NCBI GenBank assembly: GCA_945912145.1
Contig: CAMEBF010000013.1
Span: forward strand, 1-57,935
Length of the DNA: 57,935 nucleotides
Origin: an uncultured Clostridia bacterium
GTDB lineage: Bacteria; Bacillota; Clostridia; Oscillospirales; Acutalibacteraceae
Direction of reading: 5' to 3'
This document shows positions 26,837 to 35,014 of the stretch, piece after piece. Positions within the stretch are counted from its first letter, which is position 1. Each line of letters starts with the position of its first letter. The position numbers were made by a program, and so were the translations under genes. The notes under the pieces were generated by a model. The model was not told the origin of the DNA and made no database searches. It was given only the letters and a program-made list of their open reading frames with translations.

Positions 26837-26994
26837 TCCGTTCCTTTCTTTTGTATTGGTATCTGTTTTTCATAATACAGATAAATACAGTATACCAATC
26901 CATTCACAAAATGTCAATATATCCTAAAAAAACATATCATTTTACAATAAGATTCCGTTCATATTTTGTACAACTGCGACAAAGAAAGGTTCTG
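26660..26994. repeat. 335-bp identical 5' cassette, copy B
   Basis: Partner of 21275-21609. It includes the promoter, leader, signal peptide and about the first 59 codons of copy B. Similarity continues upstream at a lower level (both flanks read TATGAACA...TTTATGAA). This marks the boundary of the original duplication unit. Confidence 0.9.
26889..26917 (-). promoter_or_regulatory. Promoter of copy B
   Basis: TTGACA (26917-26912), 17 bases, TATACT (26894-26889). Identical to the copy A promoter and its surroundings. Confidence 0.85.
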
Positions 26995-27062
26995 CATTGT
27001 GAAACTGGACTATTATTTTTATGAACAATTTATGAATAACAAAATATCAATATATCAGCCAT

Positions 27063-27090
27063 AAAAAAAGAGGAGCGCAAAACGCTCCCC
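27063..27090 (-). terminator. Terminator of the Thr-rich/dockerin operon
   Basis: Stem GGAGCG (27072-27077) / CGCTCC (27083-27088) with a short A-rich loop, and TCTTTTTTT on the minus strand. Confidence 0.88.
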
Positions 27091-27108
27091 TAAAAAAACG
27101 AATAATAG

Positions 27109-28248
27109 TTATCCGACATATGCGCCGCAGGAATGGCAGAAAATATCTCCCGAACCGACTGATTTCCCGCATTCAGGACAAATCTTCGGTTTCGCTTCGC
27201 TGTTATCAAGAATCCGATTGATTTCCTCATCGGTAATCTCCGGTTCTTTGACAGAGGGAGAAATCTCATCCTCCGAAAGATCGCGAAACATGGAGGCCGT
27301 GGCTTCGAGCACCTGTGCGCCGGTCGCGGTATCGGCATCCAGATTGAATCCGGGTTCCGGAGAGAAGCGGACCGGCTCGTCCGTATACTTGCGGATCAGC
27401 GGATCGGAATAAGTGCCGGAAAGCTGACCTAAGACGGCCGCCGCGCGGATCGCAGCTGCGGACTCCTCGCTTGACATCGGTTCGTTGCCGCCGTTTCTCA
27501 CTTTGGTCGCCGCCGTGCCCAACAGTTCGGCAATCCGTTCGGGCGTCATGACCTCAACCGATACCGGTGCCGATTCTTCGGACGGCGTTTTTTCGGATTC
27601 AGGCTTACGCTTTTCCTCTTCCTTTGCGTGACGGCTTCTCTGAATCAGAAGAGCCACAACAAGCGCCGCCAGCACAACGAACAGAACAGCTGCTGCAATC
27701 AGCGCGGCTGTCTGCCAGGTAAAGGAATCCTTATTCTGATCGTTCGGGACAACAAGCCCGCCGATCGTATACGGTTCCGTCGGCGTCTGCACGATCACAG
27801 CAGCCGAATCCTGCTCAAACAAGTTGGACAGAGACGCCTCAAACGACAGGGATGAATTTTCCTCCGGCAGTTCCTCGGGAGCCGTCGTGGAAATCTCCAT
27901 CGAACCGGAATTGCCGCTCTGCGACGGATTATAAGCCATCGTCGGATAGGTTGTCGGATCGATTATCGGCTCGGTCGTCGTGATCGAACCCGTGCCGGAA
28001 TTATTGATCGGATTATTCACGGTAGTACCGACATTCGGATCGGTCGTCGTATTAGGCTGCGGCTGCGTCGTGGTAGCCGGATCCTGATTGGGCGCGGTCG
28101 TCGTCATACCGTTCAAAAAATCCTGAATCCATTGATACATATCATCGGGCAGCCAACTGCCCGTTTCGGCGCTGACCGAAATCTGCACGCTGAAAGCGCA
28201 CACAACAGCCAACGCGATTATCACGATCTTTTTCAGATATTTTTTCAT
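27109..28248 (-). CDS. Single-span membrane protein with Thr-rich ectodomain and cytosolic zinc ribbon
   Basis: 379 residues from the ATG at 28248 (MKKYLKK). AGGAG lies 7 bases upstream, so I prefer it to two in-frame ATGs further 5'. Signal peptide 1-27. The extracellular part (28-178) has TTT-P rich linkers (TTTQPQPNTTTDP). A TM helix at 179-202 is followed by a basic stop (RSRHAKEEEKRK). The cytosolic part has a Glu/Ser-rich region and ends in a zinc ribbon (CPECGKSVGSGDIFCHSCG). A receptor-like layout with a cytosolic zinc ribbon is unusual. It is last in an operon with a dockerin protein and another Thr-rich membrane protein. Function is not recognised. Confidence 0.75.
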   Translation of the reverse strand: MKKYLKKIVIIALAVVCAFSVQISVSAETGSWLPDDMYQWIQDFLNGMTTTAPNQDPATTTQPQPNTTTDPNVGTTVNNPINNSGTGSITTTEPIIDPTTYPTMAYNPSQSGNSGSMEISTTAPEELPEENSSLSFEASLSNLFEQDSAAVIVQTPTEPYTIGGLVVPNDQNKDSFTWQTAALIAAAVLFVVLAALVVALLIQRSRHAKEEEKRKPESEKTPSEESAPVSVEVMTPERIAELLGTAATKVRNGGNEPMSSEESAAAIRAAAVLGQLSGTYSDPLIRKYTDEPVRFSPEPGFNLDADTATGAQVLEATASMFRDLSEDEISPSVKEPEITDEEINRILDNSEAKPKICPECGKSVGSGDIFCHSCGAYVG

Positions 28249-28302
28249 GAACATTCTCCTCATAGTCCGGATTGTTCCCGCATTCGCAAAAATAAAAGCA
28301 AA

Positions 28303-29088
28303 TCAAAAGCCGGTGGCAAGACCCGCGACATAACGCAGGATGCTGCGTGCATCCTTTGCTGTAACGCGTCCGTCCCCGTTGACATCGGCCGCTTCGGCCG
28401 CCGCATCGCTGAGAATCTCAATCGATGCACCGGCGCGTAAGGCCAGTCGCGCATCCTTCGCCGTGATGCGTCCGTCAAAATCGACGTCGCCGGGCTGATA
28501 TTTCTCCGGTTTTCCGGAAGCAGGCGATGTCGTCACCGTTTCATTTCCGCCTTGCGAAGCCGTTGTCGCGGGACGTTCCGTCGTCAGGCGGTCATTTGTC
28601 GTTTCCGTTCCGGATGTTGTGAAAACATATTTTTTCGTCGTTGTATGCGTTTCGTCCGGATACAGAACCGTCCCGAGCAGATACTGAACCAGCGCATCCG
28701 GCGACATTTCCTTCACGGACGCCGGGATCTCCAGATCGCTGCCGAACTTGTCCGTCATCCAGGTTTCAAAAGAACCGCCTCTCTGCAGATAGTTCACCAG
28801 ATCCAGCACATCCATCATGCTCATATTAACTTTGGAAAACAGACGATCAAGATCGGGTGAGGCATCGACGTTTCCCGCAGAAGACGGTGCGGTGGATTCA
28901 CCCGACGGCACAAACGAACCGATCAGACTGCTCAGATCGACGCCGACCGTTGAGCCGGCGGAGACCAGCCCGCTCAGAAGGCTTTCCCCTTCTGCAGAAA
29001 GAGCCGAAACGCCGGAAGCGCCGACGGTGCAGGCGATCGCGAGAATCAGAACCGATATGAGAAAAATCCTGCGATTCGTCTTTTTCAT
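28303..29088 (-). CDS. Secreted dockerin protein with Thr-rich linker
   Basis: 261 residues. Signal peptide about 1-30. Residues 35-60 contain a hydrophobic GVDLSSLIGSFVPSG segment like the repeats of the IPQTG protein at 10757. Residues 80-145 are a small helical domain (DLVNYLQRGGSFETWMTDKF). A TTT-rich linker covers 148-190. Residues 200-258 are a type I dockerin with canonical calcium loops DVDFDGRITAKD and DVNGDGRVTAKD. There is no catalytic domain. The natural partner would be a cohesin; a membrane-anchored cohesin-like protein is encoded about 1 kb away (30100). The gene sits 15 bases after the preceding operon gene. Confidence 0.85.
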   Translation of the reverse strand: MKKTNRRIFLISVLILAIACTVGASGVSALSAEGESLLSGLVSAGSTVGVDLSSLIGSFVPSGESTAPSSAGNVDASPDLDRLFSKVNMSMMDVLDLVNYLQRGGSFETWMTDKFGSDLEIPASVKEMSPDALVQYLLGTVLYPDETHTTTKKYVFTTSGTETTNDRLTTERPATTASQGGNETVTTSPASGKPEKYQPGDVDFDGRITAKDARLALRAGASIEILSDAAAEAADVNGDGRVTAKDARSILRYVAGLATGF

Positions 29089-29103
29089 ACCCGTCCCGTC
29101 CTT

Positions 29104-29850
29104 TCAGTTGTCGTTCCAATAGGCAATATTACCGTAATCCACGCCGTCGTCACCGATGTCATCGTCCATAAACTGACTGAGCGTTTTTGGCTGATCAACG
29201 GACGGCAGCGTCGATTTGTGCATCACGGCGGAATTGTACTCCGTGCGTCTTGTCATCAATACCAGCACGATGAGCGCAACCAGTACCAGAAGCACGATCG
29301 CGGCAATAAAAACAATCAGCGTCAGCGTACTGCCCGAAAGTCCCTGCGAGCTATCGGACGCCTGATTCACGACCAGTACGGAGGCAACCTCCTCCTGCTT
29401 TGTCGTGTTGTCGGTCGGAGCCGTCGTTGTTTCCGGCTGAGAGGACACTGTCGTCTGCGCCGCCGTCGTAATCGAAACGGAATACGACGGACGTGATGAC
29501 GAGCCTCCGGAGGCGGACGTCAGGTCCGCAGTCGTCGATTCTCCCCCGGGATTATACGAGCCCCATTGATTGAGCGTATCGCCGAGTCCGGACAAAACGG
29601 AATCAAGTCCGCTGCCGATCTTATCGGACAAATCACCCAGATACCCGTCGAGCGATTCCCCGTTTCCGATGATGGAGCCGATGCCCGACGGAGCCGTTGT
29701 TGTTTCAGCCGGCTTTTCCTGCGGCACCGTTGTCGTCTGCGGCACGAAATCGTCATCATCGTCAATGATATAGATATTCTCCGCAAAGGACATGACCGCG
29801 AACAGCAAGCAAAACAAAACGGTCAAAACAATTGTTGGGATCCTTTTCAT
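29104..29850 (-). CDS. Single-span membrane protein with Thr-rich ectodomain
   Basis: 248 residues from the ATG at 29850 (MKRIPTIVLT), preferred over an upstream in-frame start because a signal peptide begins there. Signal peptide 1-23. An acidic patch (IIDDDDDF) and TTT-P linkers flank a GSGLDSVLSGLGDTLNQWG segment. TM helix 176-199. A 49-residue acidic cytosolic tail ends GNIAYWNDN. It is first in a three-gene operon with the dockerin protein and the zinc-ribbon protein. The three share linker style, suggesting one surface complex. No known domain is recognised. Confidence 0.72.
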   Translation of the reverse strand: MKRIPTIVLTVLFCLLFAVMSFAENIYIIDDDDDFVPQTTTVPQEKPAETTTAPSGIGSIIGNGESLDGYLGDLSDKIGSGLDSVLSGLGDTLNQWGSYNPGGESTTADLTSASGGSSSRPSYSVSITTAAQTTVSSQPETTTAPTDNTTKQEEVASVLVVNQASDSSQGLSGSTLTLIVFIAAIVLLVLVALIVLVLMTRRTEYNSAVMHKSTLPSVDQPKTLSQFMDDDIGDDGVDYGNIAYWNDN

Positions 29851-30099
29851 TTTCTTCTCACTCTTCCAAAAAATAGTCGCGACGAGAACCGTCAGCAATG
29901 TAAACTATAACAAAATAAATTATACTACATAAATTAAAATTCTTTATTCTGATTTAGAATATAGAATACATTTTTCTTCAGAGTTTGCAAATAAATTCCG
30001 GAAAACAAGAAAAATATCGGAAAAAACGGCCGCGATCAGCAGTTTCCGGACATCTCTGACCTGCAAAGCTGTCCAAAAACCGATCGCAACCGTTTGTTG
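29851..30099. other. AT-rich intergenic region
   Basis: Contains the leader of the three-gene operon (a TATAAT near 29925, but no convincing -35) and the terminator of the cohesin-like gene. No open frame of note. Confidence 0.4.
30019..30094 (-). terminator. Terminator after the cohesin-like gene
   Basis: Long hairpin on the minus strand. AACGGTTGCGATC pairs with GATCGCGGCCGTT (two G-T pairs), enclosing a smaller hairpin, and TTTTTTCC follows. Confidence 0.75.
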
Positions 30100-30852
30100 T
30101 TATTCTTCAGGCTCGTCTTGATCGGACGGATCCGTCTCTTTCGGATCGGAACCGGCTTTGTCAGACTTCTTGTTGCGGGATTTTCCGACCTCGGAATTGC
30201 CGGAGGCGTCCTGCTGACCGTTTTTCACGGCGATTACGGCAATGCCGACAACAGCGCAGACCGCCAGCACCGCAGCGATCACATAAATATACCATTTGGA
30301 ACCGGAGCCGGATGACGCCGAAGAAGACGTATCCTTTTTCACCGTAACCTCCTTGTCGTGCCCGACTTTCAGGTTTTCATTTCCGTACGACTTTATGCTT
30401 CCCAGAATATTGCCGCCGGAGGTATCGTAAGATGTTGCCCATACGCAGAAATTATCAATGTCATACTGATCGGTCAGAGGCTTGAACTGATAGGTTGCAA
30501 GAACAAGATTGCCGTTTTCGTCGAGATCCTCCGCTTCACAGGATCCCGTAAAGGCAACCGAACAGGTACACAATCCATCCTCTGTTACAGCCTTACCGGC
30601 AGCAACAAAAATACTATCATTACCCGTACAATCCACAAAGGAATACTCACTTGTGTTATAGGCCAGGTTCAGATCGGCTGCTTCCAGTCCGACCGGATCG
30701 GACAGAAAGAGCGTCACGGACACAAGCCCCGTATCCGCGTTATATGACGAAGTATACTGTATGGCAGGCGACGAGGCAAACGCCGTCAGCGAAACGCAGA
30801 AAAGCATCAGAACAGCCAACAAAACTGAAAGTATATTCTTTTTCATTTTCAA
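30100..30852 (-). CDS. Membrane-anchored cohesin-like domain protein
   Basis: 250 residues. Signal peptide 1-27. Residues 29-165 look like a cohesin-type beta sandwich. The strand pattern GLVSVTLFLSDPVGLEAADL, LAYNTSEYSFVDC and, later, GNLVLATYQFKPL resembles the cohesin core (fLxYDpxxLxf...GxLaxixF). A Ser-rich linker leads to a TM helix at 187-209 and an acidic, charged cytosolic tail (SDKAGSDPKETDPSDQDEPEE). Such a protein would display a cohesin on the membrane surface for dockerin proteins such as those at 28303 and 8256. The family call is from pattern, not a profile search; it could be another Ig-like fold. It has its own promoter and terminator. Confidence 0.65.
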   Translation of the reverse strand: MKMKKNILSVLLAVLMLFCVSLTAFASSPAIQYTSSYNADTGLVSVTLFLSDPVGLEAADLNLAYNTSEYSFVDCTGNDSIFVAAGKAVTEDGLCTCSVAFTGSCEAEDLDENGNLVLATYQFKPLTDQYDIDNFCVWATSYDTSGGNILGSIKSYGNENLKVGHDKEVTVKKDTSSSASSGSGSKWYIYVIAAVLAVCAVVGIAVIAVKNGQQDASGNSEVGKSRNKKSDKAGSDPKETDPSDQDEPEE

Positions 30853-30878
30853 TTCCTCCTGATTCTATTTCTCTTATT

Positions 30879-30907
30879 AAAATACAGGATTACAGCCGAA
30901 ATGTCAA
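30879..30907 (-). promoter_or_regulatory. Promoter of the cohesin-like gene
   Basis: TTGACA (30907-30902), 17 bases, TATTTT (30884-30879). AGGAGG precedes the ATG. Confidence 0.65.
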
Positions 30908-30915
30908 TATCCAAA

Positions 30916-32091
30916 TCAAACAAAAGGCCTGTCAATATTCACAACGACATTACAGTTTTCGCACTTTTCCCCGACGACTCGACTGATTTCCTGCTTGATT
31001 TCGCTGTCGGACATTTTCAGCGAATACGGTACGACCGCGTCGAAAATCAGGTTTGTATGACTCACACCGGGCACCATGCGGAAATCGTGAATGGTAATCC
31101 CTGAATCGATCGTCTTCACGGCGTCGGAAACAAGGAACCGCTTCTGCGCCGTCACATTATCGTCCGTTTCGATCGGATCCATATGAATGACGGCGATGCA
31201 GCCGAACTCACGGGAAAGCGCATGTTCCGCGTTGTCAATGATATCGTGCAGGACGAAAATATTCTCATTGCCGCTGACTTCGGCGTGCAGCGACACCATA
31301 ACGCGACCGGGGCCGTAATCATGCACGACGAGATCGTGAATGCCGATGATCTTCTCATACGACATGACGAGTTTTTCGATCTCGTCCACAAACTCCTTGT
31401 CAGGTGGACCACCGAGTAACGGACTGACGGTCTCTTTGACCGATTTGAGTCCGGCGTAAATGATAAACGCGGAAACGAGCAGACCGCACCAGCCGTCAAT
31501 CGGAAGATCGGTGAAATAGGCGGCAACCGTCGCAATCAGAACAACGAACGTCGCAACGGCATCGCCGATGCTGTCCATCGCCGTGGCTTTCATGCCGGCG
31601 GAATTGATCTTGGTACCGATCCGGCGGTTATAAAAGAACATATAGCCTTTGACGAAAATAGATAACACGAGCACGATGATCGCGGCCGCGCCGGTCTCGA
31701 TGGCTTCAGGGTGAAGAATCTTATCCACGGAGGAACGGAACAGCTCCACGCCGACCACGACGATGATAACGGAGACAGCCAGTCCCGAAAGGTATTCAAT
31801 TCTCCCGTGCCCGAACGGATGCTCGGGATCGGGCTCCTTACCGGCAAGCTTCAGACCGACCAATGTAATCACGGACGAGCCGGCGTCCGACAGGTTGTTG
31901 AACGCGTCGGCGGTAATCGCGATCGAGCCGCTGATCGTACCGGCAAAATATTTCAGCGCAAACAGCAGGATATTCAGGAAAATACCAAAAGCGCTGCAAA
32001 GCGTACCGTAAGCCTCCCGCAGCTTGCGCTCGGACATCGCGTCCTTATTTCTGATAAACAGAGAGCTGAGCAATGTTATCAAATGAATCAC
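30916..32091 (-). CDS. Cation diffusion facilitator (CDF) transporter
   Basis: 391 residues. Six TM helices form the first 220 residues and a cytosolic ferredoxin-like domain the rest. Metal-site Asp residues are seen in TM2 (DAFNNLSDAGSS) and TM5 (MDSIGDAVAT). The HPFGHGRIEYLSGL loop is typical of FieF/YiiP-type proton-coupled exporters of Zn, Fe or Mn. The start is GTG at 32091, overlapping the upstream TGA by 4 bases; the first 18 residues fit clostridial relatives. The last gene of the T-box operon by position, though its role is unrelated to tRNA charging. Confidence 0.92.
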   Translation of the reverse strand: MIHLITLLSSLFIRNKDAMSERKLREAYGTLCSAFGIFLNILLFALKYFAGTISGSIAITADAFNNLSDAGSSVITLVGLKLAGKEPDPEHPFGHGRIEYLSGLAVSVIIVVVGVELFRSSVDKILHPEAIETGAAAIIVLVLSIFVKGYMFFYNRRIGTKINSAGMKATAMDSIGDAVATFVVLIATVAAYFTDLPIDGWCGLLVSAFIIYAGLKSVKETVSPLLGGPPDKEFVDEIEKLVMSYEKIIGIHDLVVHDYGPGRVMVSLHAEVSGNENIFVLHDIIDNAEHALSREFGCIAVIHMDPIETDDNVTAQKRFLVSDAVKTIDSGITIHDFRMVPGVSHTNLIFDAVVPYSLKMSDSEIKQEISRVVGEKCENCNVVVNIDRPFV

Positions 32092-33566
32092 CTTTTTTCT
32101 TTTTTCCGCGCCGCCGCATCTTCTTTTTTCTTTTGCTGCAGACGCGCGCCGTCTTCGTAAACATGACGCAGACGGAACATATTGCGTTCAAAACGATCCG
32201 GATCGGTTGTCTCAAACTCGCCGGAGCTTTCGTTGAGCAGTGCGATGAGTAAATCGGGGACGGAATATTTCTGTAGCCGGAAAAAGTCGTCCGAAATCTC
32301 ATCGGGACTGATATATTCATACCGTCCGGCGGAGAGCGCAAGCTCAAAACTGCGGTGAATCAGTTTGCGTCCGTCCGACGTGAAATTCCAAAAGAACGGA
32401 TAAAATCTGACTTTTTTGTTAAAAGCCGTAATTTCCGCATAAAAGTGTTCGGGATCAGACAGGAGCTTCTCCCATTCGTCCGATGAAAAAATCTCGAGAA
32501 TCCGTTTTTCATTCGGCGAAAGCGGACGGCGATACGGGTCGCTTTCCGGCTCTTCACAGACGGAAAAGCCTGTCGGGGAAGCCGTTATGTAGCCGCGCCG
32601 CACAAGATCGAGCAGCGTCACAAGGAAGAAATCCGCCTCACTTGTCCGTTTTTCCGTCACAGTACGCAGCCATTGCGCAGGGCTGACCGTGAGGAAAATT
32701 TTCTCCTGCGAACGGTAAGAGGATTCCGCATACGCCTTTTTGCGGCATTTGCGTTCCCAGAAACGGCAAAAAAGCCTTTGATACCGCAGCGTCAGATAAA
32801 TGCCAACCACAAGAAGAATCAGCAAAATGACGCCGCCCGAAATCCCGCCTGCCGTTGCCGCCGTCGTATCGTCCTCAATCAGCGTCAGACGGCTTGCATC
32901 AAAGAGTGCGAGCGGCAGCGTGATTCCGGCGCGAATCAAGCCGGCGGAATTTACGGCGGAAAACAACACCTTTCCGTCCGATTTTTCACCGGCAAGCGAA
33001 CCGGATTCTAAAATCGTGATCTCCTCGGGGAAACAGGCCGATGGCGCGTTGATTTCCGCCGTCACATTCCGGCAAAGCTGCTTGCTTTTCTCATCAAACA
33101 GACGAAAATAGAAATAAGCCTGTTCATGATACGCTTTCACGGCGTCGGTCACAACATAGCGCATGGAAAAGACATGGGTCACGCTCTGCGACGGCAGATG
33201 CCATGTCACCGTGTAACCGTCGTCCGATTCCGTAAACGAATAGGTTCCCTTCCGCGGCGTATCCGTATTTTCCGGGCTGCAGCTGCTGCCATCCGCGGAA
33301 ACGGACAGATCCGTCAGCGCGCCGATGCGCTCAAAATTATCGTCCACAACGGCAATCTCACTGACGAAACCATCCGCGCCGGTCTCCGAAAAAGTGACCG
33401 TCCACTCTTCGGTAATCAGCGCGCTGCCGTCGCTGCGCAGGTCGGCGATATAGTTGACTTTATCAATCGTATAACCCGACGATGCCGCCGAAGCCGCCGA
33501 CGGGAACAGTCCCGTCAGCAGCAGAACGCAAAGCAACGTCAGAAGCGTTTTTTTCGCGGTTTTCAT
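32088..33566 (-). CDS. DUF2207-type membrane protein
   Basis: 492 residues. Signal peptide 1-28. The extracellular domain (about 30-225) begins YTIDKVNYIADLRSDGSALI as in DUF2207 proteins. A TM helix near 243-262 precedes a large cytosolic region of about 225 residues with winged-helix-like segments (LVTLLDLVRRGYI). The ATG at 33566 overlaps the gatB stop by one base (TGATG); a GTG just before is an alternative. Function of the family is unknown. It sits between gatB and the CDF gene with coupled starts. Confidence 0.8.
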   Translation of the reverse strand: MKTAKKTLLTLLCVLLLTGLFPSAASAASSGYTIDKVNYIADLRSDGSALITEEWTVTFSETGADGFVSEIAVVDDNFERIGALTDLSVSADGSSCSPENTDTPRKGTYSFTESDDGYTVTWHLPSQSVTHVFSMRYVVTDAVKAYHEQAYFYFRLFDEKSKQLCRNVTAEINAPSACFPEEITILESGSLAGEKSDGKVLFSAVNSAGLIRAGITLPLALFDASRLTLIEDDTTAATAGGISGGVILLILLVVGIYLTLRYQRLFCRFWERKCRKKAYAESSYRSQEKIFLTVSPAQWLRTVTEKRTSEADFFLVTLLDLVRRGYITASPTGFSVCEEPESDPYRRPLSPNEKRILEIFSSDEWEKLLSDPEHFYAEITAFNKKVRFYPFFWNFTSDGRKLIHRSFELALSAGRYEYISPDEISDDFFRLQKYSVPDLLIALLNESSGEFETTDPDRFERNMFRLRHVYEDGARLQQKKKEDAAARKKEKR

Positions 33567-35002
33567 CACTTGAGCGCGTCAAGCGCTTTGGTCAGAAGCG
33601 TATCGATCAGAATCGGGTTGCCTCTGCCCTTCGTTTTGGACATGACCTGTCCCATGATCGCCTTGGCCGCGGCGACCTTGCCTTTTTTATAGTCCTCGAC
33701 GGACTTGGGATTCTTTTCAATCGCCTCACGGATATAGGACATGAGCAGTTCTTCGTCGTTGATCTGACCGAGGTCGTTCGCGCGGACATATTCGCAAGCA
33801 TCCTCATCATGCTCCCAGAGCGCCTTGACCACTTTTTTGGCGACGGAGCTGTTGATCTCGCCGCTGCGGAGCATCTCCGCGACCTGCGCCAGATGTTCGG
33901 GCGCAATCGCGATGGCTCCGTTTTCGGCGTCGTAGAGCTTCATCACTTCCGCAATCATGAGATTCGCGAGAATTTTGGGGTTCGCCGTTTTTTCGGCAGC
34001 CGCCTCAAAATAGTCCGCCGTCGCCATATCGTTGGTGATCAGTTCCGCATCGTAGGGCGTTAAGCCGTAGGAATCGACATAAGTCTTTTTGCGCTCGTCG
34101 GGAAGCGTCGGAATGGAATCTCGGAGCTCTTTCAGCTTTTCGTCGGACATCACGATCGGTGCCAAATCGGGGTCGGGGAAATAGCGGTAATCGTTAGCGT
34201 CCTCTTTTTTGCGCATGGAGTACGTCTTGCCGCTGGCCTGATCGTAGCGTCTTGTCTCCTGAATGATCGTGCCGCCCTTTTCGAGCTCCTCGACCTGTCT
34301 CTTGTATTCATATTCAATCGCTTTCTGAATAAAGGTGAACGAGTTCAGGTTTTTCATTTCGGTTCTCGTGCCGAATTTCCCCGTGCCCTTTTTGCGGACG
34401 GACAGGTTCACGTCGCAGCGCATGGAGCCTTCCTGCATTTTGCAGTCGGAAATGCCGGTGTAGAGAATGATGGCGCGCAGCTTTTTGAAATAGGCGACGG
34501 CTTCTTCGGCACTGCGGATATCCGGCTCGGAAACGATTTCGATCAGCGGAACGCCGCAGCGGTTGCAGTCCACCATCGTGCCGTATTCGTCGTTATGGAC
34601 GAGCTTGCCGGCGTCCTCCTCGATATGGATTCTCGTGATGCCGATTTTCTTCGTGCCGTTCTCCCCCTCAATCTCGAGCCAGCCGTGCTCGCACAGCGGC
34701 AGATCGTACTGGGAAATCTGATAGGCTTTCGGCAGATCGGGATAGAAATAATTCTTTCTGTCCTGCTTGGAGAATTTCGCGATCGTGCAGTTCGTCGCCA
34801 TACCGGCCTTAATGGCGTACTCGACGACCTGCTTATTGAGCACCGGCAGCGTGCCGGGCATACCCATGCAGACCGGGCAGCACTGCGTATTCGGTTCTGC
34901 GCCGAACGTCGTCGGACAGCCGCAGAAAATTTTCGTCTTCGTTCCCAGTTCGCAGTGAACCTCAAGACCGATGACCATTTCGTAATCTTTTATCATGTTC
35001 AT
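33566..35002 (-). CDS. gatB: Asp/Glu-tRNA amidotransferase subunit B
   Basis: 478 residues, the usual length. GatB is the kinase/transamidase subunit that phosphorylates the Asp or Glu side chain on misacylated tRNA and adds ammonia from GatA. Its signature is YEMVIGLEVHCELGTKTK, with a Cys-rich zinc region (CGCPTTFG...CCPVC), the GPCxxH-type core and the YqeY-like C-terminal tRNA-binding domain (residues about 330-478). RBS AAGGAGGAG 5 bases before the ATG. Twelve bases downstream of gatA. Confidence 0.97.
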   Translation of the reverse strand: MNMIKDYEMVIGLEVHCELGTKTKIFCGCPTTFGAEPNTQCCPVCMGMPGTLPVLNKQVVEYAIKAGMATNCTIAKFSKQDRKNYFYPDLPKAYQISQYDLPLCEHGWLEIEGENGTKKIGITRIHIEEDAGKLVHNDEYGTMVDCNRCGVPLIEIVSEPDIRSAEEAVAYFKKLRAIILYTGISDCKMQEGSMRCDVNLSVRKKGTGKFGTRTEMKNLNSFTFIQKAIEYEYKRQVEELEKGGTIIQETRRYDQASGKTYSMRKKEDANDYRYFPDPDLAPIVMSDEKLKELRDSIPTLPDERKKTYVDSYGLTPYDAELITNDMATADYFEAAAEKTANPKILANLMIAEVMKLYDAENGAIAIAPEHLAQVAEMLRSGEINSSVAKKVVKALWEHDEDACEYVRANDLGQINDEELLMSYIREAIEKNPKSVEDYKKGKVAAAKAIMGQVMSKTKGRGNPILIDTLLTKALDALK

Positions 35003-35014
35003 GGCGACTCCTCC

